64,000 bases of DNA from Dentipellis sp. KUC8613 (Eukaryota; Basidiomycota; Agaricomycetes; Russulales; Hericiaceae): positions 124,001 to 188,000 of the forward strand of contig NSJX01000045.1 in assembly GCA_002286715.1 (NCBI GenBank), read 5' to 3'. The translations under genes were made by a program, and so were the position numbers. The notes beneath the pieces are model-generated. The model ran no database searches. It had not been told where the DNA came from and saw only the letters and a list, made by a program, of their open reading frames with translations. How positions within the stretch are numbered: position 1 is the stretch's first letter; the number at the start of each line of letters is the position of its first letter. Of the stretch, positions 47,940 through 59,707 are shown one piece after another.

Positions 47940-49500
47940 TTACGGAAGACCTCCCCTTGGCATATCCCGGGTTTAGTGCGCAGACGGTGCCATGTGTGCC
48001 GCGTGCATGAGGCCAGGGCTTCCGATGGCATGAGCGCCGGCTCTTATATTCGAGGGGGCATCCCCAATCGTTTGCATTGGTTGATAGAGCTCGCCACCCA
48101 TCTTCCCCTCTCAAACTCCCTTTCCCTGCCATCAGCTCCATCCCTTTCCACGTCGGGCAGTTTTCTGCGTATCTTCTTTTCGGGAATGCCATTGACTTCC
48201 TCCGCATGCTCTACCGGCAGATGCATGTCTGGTCTGTCCCCCTCTGCTCGGATCTCGACTCGCCCGGTGACGCGGTCGATATCCGTATTGATGGTCTTCC
48301 GACCAATCACCTCACGCAGGCGGACGATGCTGTCATCATCTCCTTCTCCTTCACTTCTCTGCAGCGCGTGGTCGATCGCTGGGCCCATCGTTAGGCCCAT
48401 CGGTGCACGGTCAGGCTTTTTCATGGCTATCAATGTCCTGAAAACCCTGATTATGGGGTTTGGTCCCCTGCCTTCCCGTCCTCCCGTCCTGCATGTCTTT
48501 GGCTCCCTCATCTCCTGAACCTCTGGGTACACCGGGGTCGGGGTCTTCCTTTACTCCACAGCCCGTTACAATGCCTCATTGACCGTCGAGTCCATGACTG
48601 GTGCCTTCCCTCGCGATAGAATGCACGCCTCTATATTGCACGTCTGGATTTGATCCACGGCTGCGACGTCATCCTCAACATTGATGCTGACCTGCTGAAC
48701 GGCTCGAGCATCTCTAGTGCACGTACATTCAGCGCCGACTTGCAGCGCGTTCTATTTACTGGTCGTCCTGTTCATAGAGACCGACTCACCCCGCTCCAGT
48801 GCCATCGCATCACCCTCGCCTTGGGCTTCCTTGAGCTCGCCCTCGCACAGCCCGCGGAACGCCTCGTTCACCGTACCCCCCTTCGCCTTGCTCGCGACGG
48901 TGTCCCATGCGAGGTTACTGGCCTGCAGCGGGTACTCGACCACCTGCCCGTTCCCGTTGCTGTCCCCCTCGACGACCTGCGCGAGGATGAGCAGGTGTAC
49001 GACTCGCTGGACTGGACACGCGTCCCGGCGCTGTCCCGCTCCCTGCCGTTGTGCCGCTGACCCTCTGCAGCTTCGCCCGTTGCGGCCGCTCAGTTCCCTC
49101 CTACCTCCGCCTGCGCATCCCGGACCATCAGGTCGCCTTCACACGCTTGCTATTCTCGGAGCGTGCTCTGGCATGATTGATCGAGTCTGTCACTTCTGTT
49201 ATGGTTCTGTCAAGCCCCCGGTTCACACGCTTTCAGAGTGCTTCCAGCACGCCGCGCTGGTGTCTCTGCGGGATGCGTCCTGTGTGAATCTGCGGTCGCG
49301 CGTCCCGAGCATCGATGCTCGACTCAGCGTGCTTTTGGATATACAAGTACTCGTCCATGCCTTGGCATCTCGCCCGACTTCTTCCTTTGGATTTTCCATC
49401 AACCGCACCCTTCCAACCAAGATAGCCTCACGGCTATTTCTTACCTTCCTGCGTCAATCATGCAGGCCATCGCCGCTGCTTAAAAAAAGGAGCATGACCT
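47940..49500 (+). mobile_element. Decayed LINE (non-LTR retrotransposon) fragment
   Basis: Fragments of a LINE reverse transcriptase and C-terminus follow each other in changing frames. At about 48317 HLTQADDAVIISFS gives the RT catalytic motif (xADD), preceded by VDIRIDGLP. At 48770-49000 an LFIETD / LTPLQCHRITLALGFLELAL stretch is split by a frameshift. RSSYLRLRIPDHQVAFTRLL follows, and then the zinc-knuckle-like CHFCYGSVKPPVHTLSEC at 49188-49241, typical of the C-terminus of basidiomycete LINEs. Frames shift at least three times and stops occur, so it is dead. Ends and target-site duplication were not resolved. Confidence 0.65.
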
Positions 49501-51627
49501 CTTGGCCAAACCAAGCTCAAACATAAAAAGATTGTTTGTCTCGCAGAGTACGGTACCAGCAATCAAGTCTTTGCGATCGAGACAAGGCATGTACTCGCTC
49601 ACGAGCGGCTGTAGCGGAGGCTGTAGGAGTGTACATGCTCGCGTGCATATCAGCGATCAGGCAAGTAACGACATGATAACCCTGACCGAAAACTGATAAC
49701 TGATCTTCGTACCTGGCTGCTCCAGCTACCTGCTTAATCCACTCTCCTCTGTCGCCCCTCGCACGTCAAATCTCACCCTCTACCACACGGCCGTTATATT
49801 TTTTTCCATCCACCCGCAGGTGCTCAGCCTCGCTCGTCGGCCTCACCATGATCCACTACACCCGCTTCGCGTTCATCAAATCGATTTATGATGGACTTGT
49901 TTTCATGCAGTGGCGCAGTCGAGCCTGTGCTCGCTCTTCCCCCGATCTCCACCCCGCGGTACCACTGCCGGCCGTCTTGTACATGAACATATCGACGAAA
50001 ACAATTATGTCGGGATTGGACTCCAAAATCGAGCTGTACAAGGGTTGAGTGGCGGCATATACGTGGGTGAGTCATAGCAGGCTGCCAGTCGAGAATCCGG
50101 GTCTCCATGCGCTCGAAGATAACAGCCGGAGAAGCATAGGCCGGTCGTATACCCTGCCATTGAGGATTCCCGGGTTGAGGGGCTTGTCTTTTCCTGCGGC
50201 ACGTCTCTGTAAGATGTTTGCCCTCATCCGTGGATTTTCCAAGCCTTCTATCCTCGCTCTCATGCCTTCCTTGGTGCATGTCCTAGCCGCACGCCGCTCT
50301 GCACTCAGCAGAGATTGTCGCTGTCTACACTGATAACGGGTCAAATTACGACCGCTGGAGCTTGCCTCCATACTTCACACCCAACTTTCTGTCAAAGGAG
50401 TCGGTCGTCCCACTGCGATCTTCAACACAACCTTGATGGGATGCCGAAGAATGTTGCACCTTCGCGCAACCCCCCAGCTGCGTGGTTCTTCGCACGGTCC
50501 CCTCCTCCGTGCGCCGTGCGCCGCATCTTGCTATAACGTTGTCGTCCTTACTGTCTTCGTCACCACGATTCAACATCACCGGTCTTCGTCTCCCGTTCCA
50601 ATACCTCGTCGTGCGCCGCGCGGCCTCTCGCGCGTCGTCATGCGTAGCCCCTCACGCACAGCCCAGGCGCTGCCTCACGCGTCCCAGGAACTGCGTGTCA
50701 TGTCCCGCGCATCGTCGGACGCTGCCCGCGCGTCGCCCCTCTTACCGCCCCTCACGCGCCATCTCGCGTGCCGTTCTGCGTCACTCCACACGCCCCATAC
50801 GTTGCTTCCCGCCCTGCCTGTGTGCTTTGTGCGCCGCCTCTCACTCGTCGCCTGTGCCCCTTGCGCTGTCCTGTATGCGCCACCGTGAACTCAGTTTTGC
50901 GCCCTCGTGCGCCGCGGCCGGTTCGGGAAGTTTCCGTGTTGGAAGCCGAAGTTTGTGTGTGTCATCCAGACTAATTTACGCGTGTGGTGTTCAAGGATCA
51001 CAAAAAAAACCTAAGGAACAAGTTCGTCGCAGGGCGCGGCGATACCCATACTCCTTGCAAATGCCAGAGCCTAAGTCGGAATGTTTGCGCTGACTTTCTC
51101 ACACGAACTTGCTAAATAAAACCCATCGATGGAGACTTGAGTGTCTGGCATAAATAGCGGTCGAGGGTAAAACCCGTGACACATGTTTGCAAGGCTTCTG
51201 CACTGAATGACGCAGACGGAACAAGGGGCCCACTTTGAGTAGGTTCTTCACTGGTTCATAGAGACCGGAAGACTGATACTCCCGATATTAAGCCAGGACA
51301 TTCGAAAGACATGGTCTTAATGGTCCACATGACTGCACATTCTCCCTGTGTTCCAGTCACCGCTGACAGTCAAAGTACCTGCGGAGATGATGCGCCTGTC
51401 ACCCTCGATTACGTCCTTGTCAACTCATTTCCCTGTGCGCACCAAGCCGTCGCGTTCGAACGTCTTTCGAATAGCATGAGTCCGCCTGCAGGCTTGCGTC
51501 CTTCCGCGTCCTCGCCGACACCACGTTTCATGTATCGCGGCTTCATCGCGTTGCCAGCATGTGAGACTCTACTTATGCAGTACCGCACATCACCACACTC
51601 CCCCCATCTCCCACTAGCCGCGCTATC
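49501..51627. other. Spacer, GC-rich low-complexity stretch, no gene
   Basis: At 50560-50890 there is a strand-biased, C-rich, CGCGCC-like low-complexity stretch. Open frames here are compositional. Part of 49.5-50.5 kb may be further transposon debris, without recognisable motifs. Confidence 0.4.
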
Positions 51628-52285
51628 ATGTTGGCTACGGTCATATTCGGTGCATTCTCGGGCGCTGTTGGTGTATCCATTGCTTTAGTTTCATTTTTGC
51701 TCTGGCTTCGGCCGCAAAAAATGTTAGAGCGTGCGGGAGGAGCGCTCGAGACATTCAAGAGGCAGGTGTTATTGGCCCGCGAAGGCGGCATTGACACCCG
51801 CGACTTTCAGGCAAAAGAAACGCAGTAAGCGATCCAGTTGTATGTTATGCGACCACCGCTCATCATTCAACAAATATCCACTCAGATACCAAGAATCCTT
51901 TGTGAACCTCTGCAGTATCGTCAGTAGTCCTGGTCAAGACGGACAATCTTTTGTTTGGAAGGCATATAATACTGCCAAAGAAAATTTCTTCTATCGAACC
52001 TACGCACTGCAATGTGACATCGAAGATAGTATCATCAAAGTGAAGGTACTGTCGCTCTTTGAATGCAAATTTCGTCCTCGCCATGCTTAACAGCCAGCAC
52101 TTGTCTAGGTTCGCATGTACTCCTGGGGCCGCGCACCCACGGGGCAGAGAAACCCGCGAGAACCACAACTAGAAGGTGGGAAACACAGTCCCTTTTCACT
52201 CTATGCTTTTTCAACTATGAAGCAGACATTAGCGTCATTGTGGCAGGACCTCACCGATGGCGAGTACTTTTTGTCATCTCCCTAG
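51628..52285 (+). CDS. Single-pass membrane/helical protein, family copy 4
   Basis: Exons 51628-51824, 51886-52045 and 52109-52285 join in frame to 177 aa. Exon 1 gives a membrane segment (IFGAFSGAVGVSIALVSFLL) and a basic helix (MLERAGGALETFKRQVLLAR). Exon 2 gives YQESFVNLCSIVSSPGQDGQ and an amphipathic helix ending SIIKVK. Exon 3 is a polar tail (VRMYSWGRAPTGQRNPREPQ and on) ending YFLSSP. Exon 1 length and intron phases equal those of the 34.9 kb copy. Sequence is well diverged from copies 2 and 3. No kinase-like partner lies nearby. It sits between the two arms of the CCT8/PSD duplication. Confidence 0.65.
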
Positions 52286-53549
52286 CGCCAAATTCTTAGC
52301 TGTTCTGTGATACTGGTTCCAACGAGATTAGGAGCCGGCAGCGACTTCCCGTGGCGCATGCATGAGCGAGGTTGCAAGATAGTCTCCGTTCTTCGCGTCT
52401 ATCCTGCGGGATTCATGTGAATATCGCGTGACTGCTTGCAGCCTCGGTGATGGGGCGTTCACGAAAGCATTCGTACCCAATACTCCAAGAGACCTCGTGG
52501 ACTACACGGCAATCTTCTTTGTACGGACCACATCTATGCCTTCCTCTACATATTTTTCGGATACGTTCGACTCCTATGCCCTCGCTTTCCTACCTTTCGA
52601 CAGATTTTCCTCGTTCGTGCAAATCATTACAGCCTCCCTACCCAAAGCTGAACTCTTGACCCGCCCCCCTTTTTTTTTGAAATATCCTACTAGTAGTCTC
52701 AGACTTCACTCCCTTGCGGCCCGGATGGGTCAGATCCGAAAAGATTAGTTTTTTATGTTTAGTTCGAACTGAAGGTCCGGACGTCGACGAAGCGAACCCA
52801 ACTTCCTAATCAGAATCCTAATCATGTGATGATTGAGTGCCAAGAGCCACGTCTTCAGGTTGTTCCGAATCCTCATTGACAATGGGACCATGCCGGATCC
52901 ATACCTCCTTCTAGGCAATAGTGTCCAAGGTCGAAAGCGGGCCGACCGACCTGGCTCGCACGGCCACCCGGGCCGGAGTGTGTAGACAGTTATGGAATTC
53001 TGGAAAGCTCTGCGAGTGATGTCGATGAGACCTTTTCCTTTATTTGTGGATTGTGACTAGCCGTTGACCCGTGCCTCGCAAGGAAAACAAGGAGTCGATA
53101 CCATGTTCGAGAAAAAATGAGATCACAGAGTTACTCTACACATCAACACAGGTTGGCCACTGCCGCCGTGCGACTGCGGGCGGCTCAGTGCCCCCCTCGT
53201 GTTAAGAGCCCAGGCCTGCCACCCGGCCCTGCCGACGAGCCGATCGCAATGCATAACGCGACCGGAACCGCCGCGTGCGTGCCGGGGTCTATGTTTATCA
53301 TGCAAGTAGAGTACTGCGCTCCACCATGCATACCCGTGGCCTTGGATATCTGTATATATCAAGAAGGCAGATTCTTTCTGTTGGACAAAGTGCGGCATAC
53401 ACCAGGGACGGCCAACGTAAAACTGTCAAGGCGCGATAATCGTCGCACTGGAATCAGCCACGCTGGGAATGTTATTACGCCCGCACCAGGAGCTCTCTAC
53501 TTCCACATACCACTGCGTCGCTGTGAAACGAGACAAGGGCCCACTACTG
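52286..53549. other. Intergenic, no gene recognised
   Basis: Open frames at 53117-53666 overlap the PSD 3' end on the other strand and have no motifs. Confidence 0.45.
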
Positions 53550-55247
53550 TCATTGCACAGAGGCGACTGCGGGCGCAGCAGTTTCGAACTGACCGACCGA
53601 GAATCCCACCTGTGTCCAATGTTGCCGTCACTGCTCTCCTCCTCGAACAGAATATATCATAGGTAACGTACCTTCATGAGCGTCTCGATCGGCACCTCCG
53701 AGTTCTTCACGAGGTCCTCGTCGAACCTAGTGAACCCCAACATTAGCATGCCAACGCCCAGCAAGCACCGCATAACTTGTTAGAGCCAAAGCCAAATACG
53801 CACTGTATCGCGCCCCGTGGGAACAGACACACAACCGTACTCCCCCCGTACGAAAAGTACCCAAGCTCCTCGCCCCTCCTCACCGTCTTCCCCTCCGCCC
53901 GCGCCCCCGTCCACTCGATTCCGCCCACAAGCAGCGCGCCAATCGCGACGAACGCGACGGGGACAGTCTCGCCGGTGTCCGGATTCGTGTGCGTCATGTA
54001 GAGCACGCTGCGCTTGTTCGCGGTGAGCACGTCGAAGCCGGGCTCGTTCACCGCCTGCGGGTTCACGGTGTAGTACTGCCCGGAGATGTCGGTGCGCGCG
54101 CCGAGCGTGCCGTCGATCGGGCTGTGGAAGCGGTGATAGTCGGCGGGCGCTAGGCTGTCAGGAGGGGGAGGGGGAATCAGGTGATTGGGCTTGCGAGGAA
54201 CGTGGCGGAGACGCGCACCGAAAGGATGCGAGGCTCGCGTCTTCGAATTGCTTCGCGATGTCGGAGTCGGGCGCCACGCCGAGGAGGGTGGGGATGGTGA
54301 ACTCGTCGCCCTTTACCCTTCAGGACGTTGACGGTGCGTCAATTTATCTATAGGCGGGGACACAACGATCGGCCTGACGCACCAGAATTTCTTCGCGAGT
54401 GCCACGGTGGGGTACACCGTTAGGCGGCAGTCCGCCGCGCTGCAGATGCCCGCGGGGTCGTCTGCGTTCTGGATCGGGCGCGCTTCGGGCTTGACTTTGC
54501 TGCACGGCGAACATCGAACATCGATCAATTCACAGATCCTATGGGAGTTTGACAGCAGCGGGCAGATATGATAGTACGTACCGGTAAAAGAATTCATTAA
54601 ATGATTTGTATTTATTTATGTCGGGCTCGACGAGGTCGTCGGTCTCGATGCTGTAGGTGTAAATAAACGAGGGGATACTCTTCACCGACTCGGGACTGTC
54701 GTAGATCTTGCCTTGCTGAGGCACCAAAACCCAAAAGACGTAAATCAGATACATTCTTCCGAGTGCCAATTGAAAGACACTTACGCGGACGGAAAGATCC
54801 TTCATAATATTCTCGACGGTCTGGTTATGCAAGATCTTGATCTGCGTGCCGCCATAGAACAGCAGATGCATGCCCAACCTGCAGACTGTCTTGTCAGCCC
54901 GCCGCACAGCACTGCACCCTACGCCTATACAGAATCGCACAAACCTTGGATAAATCGGCATGCTCTCGAAGAACCGCTCCCCGGTATCGCGCCGGACCAC
55001 GAAGTTGCCGACATGGTAATCGCTCGCGACCTTCTCGAGCCCGGGGAATGAGCTTATGCACGAGTGGGTTATCCAGGATCTTGTGCATCGATGCGTGCAC
55101 GCCCGCTTGCACGTCGGCGTGCTTCTCCGTATGCTCCACGAGCGTGTGCAGCGCGCCTGCGACGGCAGCTGGCGGCGCGGGCAGGTTGTCAGGGTGAATA
55201 CGCTCGATGGGCTTCTCCATCGCGATAGATTCGTGAATTGAGGCCAT
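53550..55247 (-). CDS. Phosphatidylserine decarboxylase-like, copy 1, frameshifted
   Basis: PSD makes phosphatidylethanolamine from phosphatidylserine and matures by self-cleavage at a Gly-Ser-Thr motif, leaving a pyruvoyl group. From ATG 55247: EKPIERIHPDNLPAPPAAVA, LDNPLVHKLIP, then one extra base (C-run at about 55041-55044) shifts the frame before GLEKVASDYHVGNFVV. After that every exon joins well: GMHLLFYGGTQIKILHNQT, QGKIYDSPESVKSIPSFIYT, SFNEFFYR, CSAADCRLTVYPTVALAKKF, GDEFTIPTLLGVAPD, APADYHRFHSPIDGTLG, VAFVAIGALLVGGIEWTG, LGYFSYGGSTVV (cleavage site) and FDEDLVKNSEVPIETLMK. The last small exon (VGFSVGQFETAAP) ends at 53550 and is confirmed by copy 2. Unless the base is an error, the full-length protein cannot be made; a product truncated at its N-terminus is possible. 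Confidence 0.8.
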
Positions 55248-55589
55248 CGTCTTGCAGGTTTGTGGGTATGGTGGTGGAGAGAACGAGAAAGATGGATGTA
55301 GCTATGGCTTGGGTCCGGGGCAAGTTATATTTGCGTCCGTCACGGTCATCAGACGAAACAACATTGGAATGTCGGCGCCAATATAATTGCGATGACGACA
55401 TCAACTCCGCCTACAGCTGAGTTTTGATTTCGGTAAGTGCCGATGGGAACCTTCTCACATAAGTTAGCTCACTCGAACCCTGACGACAACACGCGATATA
55501 TACACAGTACACAACTACTTGCGAAAACAATACAACATAATTCGGTCTTCATTATTCCTGGCGCAGACTTCACATGACTCAATCACTGC
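55248..55589. other. Junction between PSD copy 1 and CCT8 copy 2
   Basis: Only about 350 bases separate the two. This holds the PSD copy 1 promoter and one boundary of the duplicated block. Confidence 0.5.
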
Positions 55590-57748
55590 TTCTCACCCCA
55601 ACTGAAGGTCTCGAAAGCACAGAACCTACAGCTCTTTAAGGAGGGCTACAAAATTTGCATATCTCAGCGCATCTTTCCTCTTTTCCCGGCCTTTTGACAA
55701 GTAATTGCTTGCATTCTCTAGCAATATCAAGGCCCCGAGTATGCCGTGTTGCGCAACAACCAAGCCGTCGCTGAGCTTTCCGATCTGGTGAGGACCAGTT
55801 TTGGCCCAAATGGTGCGCACATGCCTCAATTTCTCGCTGTCGTCGTATTAAAGGATTGGGATGGGACGACAGGCCGTAATAAACTTGTAATCAATCACCT
55901 CGGCCGCCTTGTCGTGACCTCGGATGCTGCGATGATCATCCGTGAGATCGAGGTCGTGCATCCTGCAGCAAAGCTTCTTGTTATGGCCTCGCAAGCTCAA
56001 GAGGCTGAGGTACATGTCCTGCGTCTCATCCGTGTCATGTATTCAACTAATTGGCCGATCATGCTAGATGGGCGATGCGACGAACATGGTGCTTATCCTC
56101 GCCGGAGAGCTGCTGAAGAAGACGGAGCATCTGCTTGTGATGGGTCTCCATCCAAGTGAGGTGATCAAGGGCTATGAGCTTGCATCCCAAAAGGCTTTGG
56201 CCGAGCTCGAATGTGTGTGCTTAATTTTTGACAATCCTTCTTGCTAATCACCATCCTTTGATTCTTACAGCTCTCTCATGCAGCGAACTCCCGACACCTC
56301 TTACAAAGGAAGCCCTCACCCGCGCCATCACACCCGCCATCGCATCGAAGCAATATGGGTACGAGGATACGCTCGCCGCCCTTGTCGCCGAGGCCGCACT
56401 TTCCGTCATGCCACAAAACCCGAAGATGTTCAATGTCGACAATGTGCGCGTGGTGAAGATCATGGGTGGAAGTTTGGCTGGAAGCAGGGTCGTGCAGGGT
56501 ATGGTGTTTGGTCGGGAGCCGGAGGGTGAGCATTCGCTGCAGGCGTTGTGACGCCGTCTGTTACTGATCGTCTACCCTTTTCGCAGGTGATGTGAAGAAG
56601 GTCACAAAAGCGAAGGTCGCGGTCTTCACCAATGCGATCGATGTCGCACAGACAGAAACGAAGGGCACAGTCCTGATCAAAAATGCCGACGATATGCTCA
56701 ACTTCACTCGCGGTGAGGAGAAGCATATGGAGAAGGTACGCCTCTCTGCCGGATCGCTCCCTCCCAAACTTACACACTTCTCGTCTTAGATTTTCTCCGA
56801 GCTCGCCGAGTCGGGCGTGAAAGTAGTCATCGGCGGATCGAGCATCGGCGAGCTGGCGCTGCACTACCTGAACAGGCATCACATCCTCGTGCTGAAGGTG
56901 CTCTCCAAGTTCGAGCTGCGCCGGTTATGCCGCGTCGTCGATGCGACGCCGCTTGCGCGTCTCGGCGCCCCGACACCTGAGGAGGCGGGGTACGTCGACG
57001 TGTGCGAGACCACCGAGGTTGGTGGGGATCGCGTGACGGTTCTGCGGCAAGACGCCGAGAGTGGCACGCGGACGTGCACCGCGACCGTCGTGCTGCGCGG
57101 AGCGACGCAGAACCACCTCGACGATCTCGAGCGCGCGGTCGATGATGGCGTCGGCGCGCTCAAGGCGCTCCTGCGCGACCCGCGCCTCGTGCCTGGCGCA
57201 GGTGCGACCGAACTCGAGCTTGCGCGCCGTGTGGACAAGTACGGGGTCGGCCTCCGCGGGCTTGCACAACATGCTGTGCGGCGATTCGCGTCGGCGCTTG
57301 AAGTGATTCCCCGTACGATTGCGGAGAACGCATGGGGTGCTGCGGAGGGGAACGAGGTGGTTGCGCGGCTGTACGCGAAGCACGAGAAGGCGGGCGGTGA
57401 GGCATGGGGTGTCGATCTCGAGGTGTGTATCTTTCTATCTCCTGCATCTTACATCCGACTTACGATGTTCTGTGCATGTCAAGGCGGAGACAGACGGCAC
57501 GCTGTCCGCCACGGAGCACAACATTCTCGACTCGCTGGCAGCCAAGTCGTGGGCGATCAAGCTGGCGACGGAGGCGGCCGTGTCGGTGTTGAGCGTAGAC
57601 AGCATCATCATGAGCCGACCTGCGGGAGGTCCCAAGATCCCACAGCAGGCGGGCAACTGGGACGAAGACTAGATCATATGCTCCAGGGGATGTACCGCAG
57701 ATGCATACGTAAATGACAGTTAGAAGTGCTTTTCTTGTATATTTGGTC
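55590..57748 (+). repeat. Segmental duplication, CCT8 arm 2
   Basis: Matches 44953-47133; similarity ends at the TTGGTC about 75 bases past the stop codon in both copies. Confidence 0.85.
55602..57672 (+). pseudogene. CCT8 copy 2, start codon and first donor lost
   Basis: Second theta-subunit copy. Compared with copy 1, about 12 bases containing the ATG are missing (CCCCA joined directly to ACTGAAGG). An in-frame TGA lies just upstream, and the only nearby ATG (55574) is out of frame and soon stops. The first splice donor is changed from AAG|GT to AAAAT. Near the N-terminus conserved residues differ (QYQGPEYAVLRNNQAVAEL against QYQGLEDAVLRNIQAVAEL). From exon 2 (55722) on, all reading frames and splice sites are intact, including a GT donor where copy 1 has GC, and the ending GGPKIPQQAGNWDED is present. 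So the loss is limited to the 5' end, and it may be recent. A downstream start giving an N-truncated protein cannot be excluded. Confidence 0.8.
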
Positions 57749-59207
57749 GTCCTGGCGGGCTGGGTGGGAGGTACGTCACCACGTGTGTATGCCGGTCTTC
57801 TCGTTTGCACCGGAAGCAAGGTTCTTCTGCAAGACTCTTAGGTATCGATCAGACCAGGCAAGTACGCCTCGAGCTACTGGTAATGGGCGAGGCTAACTTC
57901 CATTGGATTAGACCTCAAGGACTTGGCTTTTTTGCTATTTTTAAGATGTTACAGTTACTGTTAGCCACTTTGCTGCCACTTTCAGGTCGTCTGTATGCAA
58001 AATATGGAAACTCTTGAGACGTGGCGATTGGAACTTCTTAGTTATAGACCCGCTAATATCTTCCATTCAACTCTTCAAAGCATCTTCTCAGAATTGCGAT
58101 CATTGGTTTCAAGTCCCACAGACTTCGCACTTGAACGTCAAGTTTCGCATCGGATCACTTGGAAAACGTGGGGCACCAGACTTTGATCATCAATGTGGTT
58201 TCGCAGTCAGCTGGCTGGACTTGCTTTCCTCTGCGTTGCAACGTGTAGTATTGAAGTCGTGTGTCCCGGACGTCACTTGCGTCACCTGCACTTCCCTACA
58301 AATCTGGTGCGAAGGCTGCAGAAGGAAGCAACGATGAGGCCATCTCTGTCATGGATCTACTCCAAATTCCAGCCGAAGACATCGCCCTGACTGTAGCTTC
58401 GGTTCATTTCCGTCTTCCGATTTCTCATGTCCGATGTGGGCGTATGCATTCGAAAGCTTCTTTTTTCGTTGCCATGAGTAGTAGGTGCGCCGCGATGTGG
58501 CAATGCGCCGTGCCATATGGCGCGGATAGGGCCGTTCCTCAATGGGACCTCCCCCGAATTTATACTCCTCCTCCTCCTCCTCCTCCATGAACCAATGGAA
58601 CGGCGCGGCAAGCCCACGAACGGAACACTTTCCGAATTCCCAACGGCAATGCATCAGAAGGTCTCTACGTCTGAAGATTTCCATCGTTAACGTGACGGCA
58701 CGAGAAGGGAGAGATGGAGGCACACAGGCGCGATGAGGCGACGAGGGCACGAGAAAGCGCAACGGCGCGATGGCGAGAGAGCGCAAACAGGGCACGAGGC
58801 CAACGCGAGACGGACTGGCGGTGAGCACTTGAGGGAGGGTGCGAGGAGGGCACGACTTGGACGTCAGGGCGCCACATTGCAGGAGCGGTCGCGCTCTGGA
58901 CACCCGTGTGCCTAGAACGACTATCTTCCATATCGAGGTCGACGTCAGCTACGGAGACTACACCTGAAGGCCTGAAGCTTGAAGCACTGAGTTCCGCCAC
59001 AATCGAGATTTGAAGAGTTCGCGAGCGCGACGCGGATTTTGGGCGGCCGCTTGCCGCGTGCGAGAGCCAACCAGGACATCCGTTTGTGCGTTCCACAGCC
59101 AACTGAATGCGAACGACTCTTTGTCTAGCCAATCAGATCATCGGAATGTCACTGCCCGTCCTCTTTTGTAGTAAAGATTGTCTGTTCCAAGCGTACTATG
59201 GCTCGCT
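57749..59207. other. Spacer, no gene recognised
   Basis: Contains a (CTC)n run. A long minus-strand open frame across it (58349-58903) is compositional. Confidence 0.45.
58565..58587 (+). repeat. (CTC)n microsatellite
   Basis: About seven CTC/TCC units. Confidence 0.85.
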
Positions 59208-59707
59208 GCAGAACAAAGAATCTACACGCGCAAGAAGTCCTCACAGCGTGGGCGTGCACCCATGGCGCACACGTGTTGCTACGGCGGCGTCGCCATGCGC
59301 TGGTGCGCTGGTACGTCAACAAGGTGCGTGTGTGGGTGTTTATCGCGTGAGCGTCTGCTCTGCGGCCGCTCGCCAGGCATCATCGTAGAGATGGGTCGTG
59401 GGCGGCAAGGTGGGAACGAGCGGGTACAGGTTGCGCTGTAGGCAGTGATAGGGTTGGTAGCAGTGCGGGTGGCCGGCGAGCGACGAGGCGCAGTAGGCTA
59501 GGGGCGGGCGAGCGCGATAATGTATCTAGCACATCACCTCAGTAATACGACTTGTGAGAATATAAGGATTGTCCGGACCCTTATATCGTAAGCTGGTAAA
59601 ATGATGCCCTGTGTGTATAGATTTTTCTGAGTGTATAGATTTTTTGCATGTGTATAGATTTTTTTTGCCTGTGAGGACTTCTTGCGCGTGTAGATTTTTT
59701 GTTCTGC
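59208..59707. repeat. 500-base element with 39-base terminal inverted repeats
   Basis: 59208-59246 and 59669-59707 are inverted copies of each other with one mismatch in 39 bases (core CGCGCAAGAAGTCCTCACAG). The ~420 bases between have no coding signal. The size suits a MITE, but the right arm is joined to a short tandem repeat and no target duplication was found. Confidence 0.7.
59611..59707 (+). repeat. Degenerate tandem repeat, period 19-21 bases
   Basis: TGTATAGATTTTTT-type units occur three times, followed by a related TGTAGATTTTTTG unit inside the right inverted repeat. Confidence 0.7.

Noticed and set aside
50433..51093. Overlapping plus-strand frames of 150-200 residues
   Set aside because: Arise from C-rich low-complexity DNA with no stop codons; no domain.
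53117..53666. 181-residue plus-strand frame
   Set aside because: Overlaps the confirmed last exons of PSD copy 1 on the other strand.
58349..58903. 184-residue minus-strand frame with Glu run
   Set aside because: The Glu run is the CTC microsatellite; the remainder is Arg/Ser/Pro filler with no motif.
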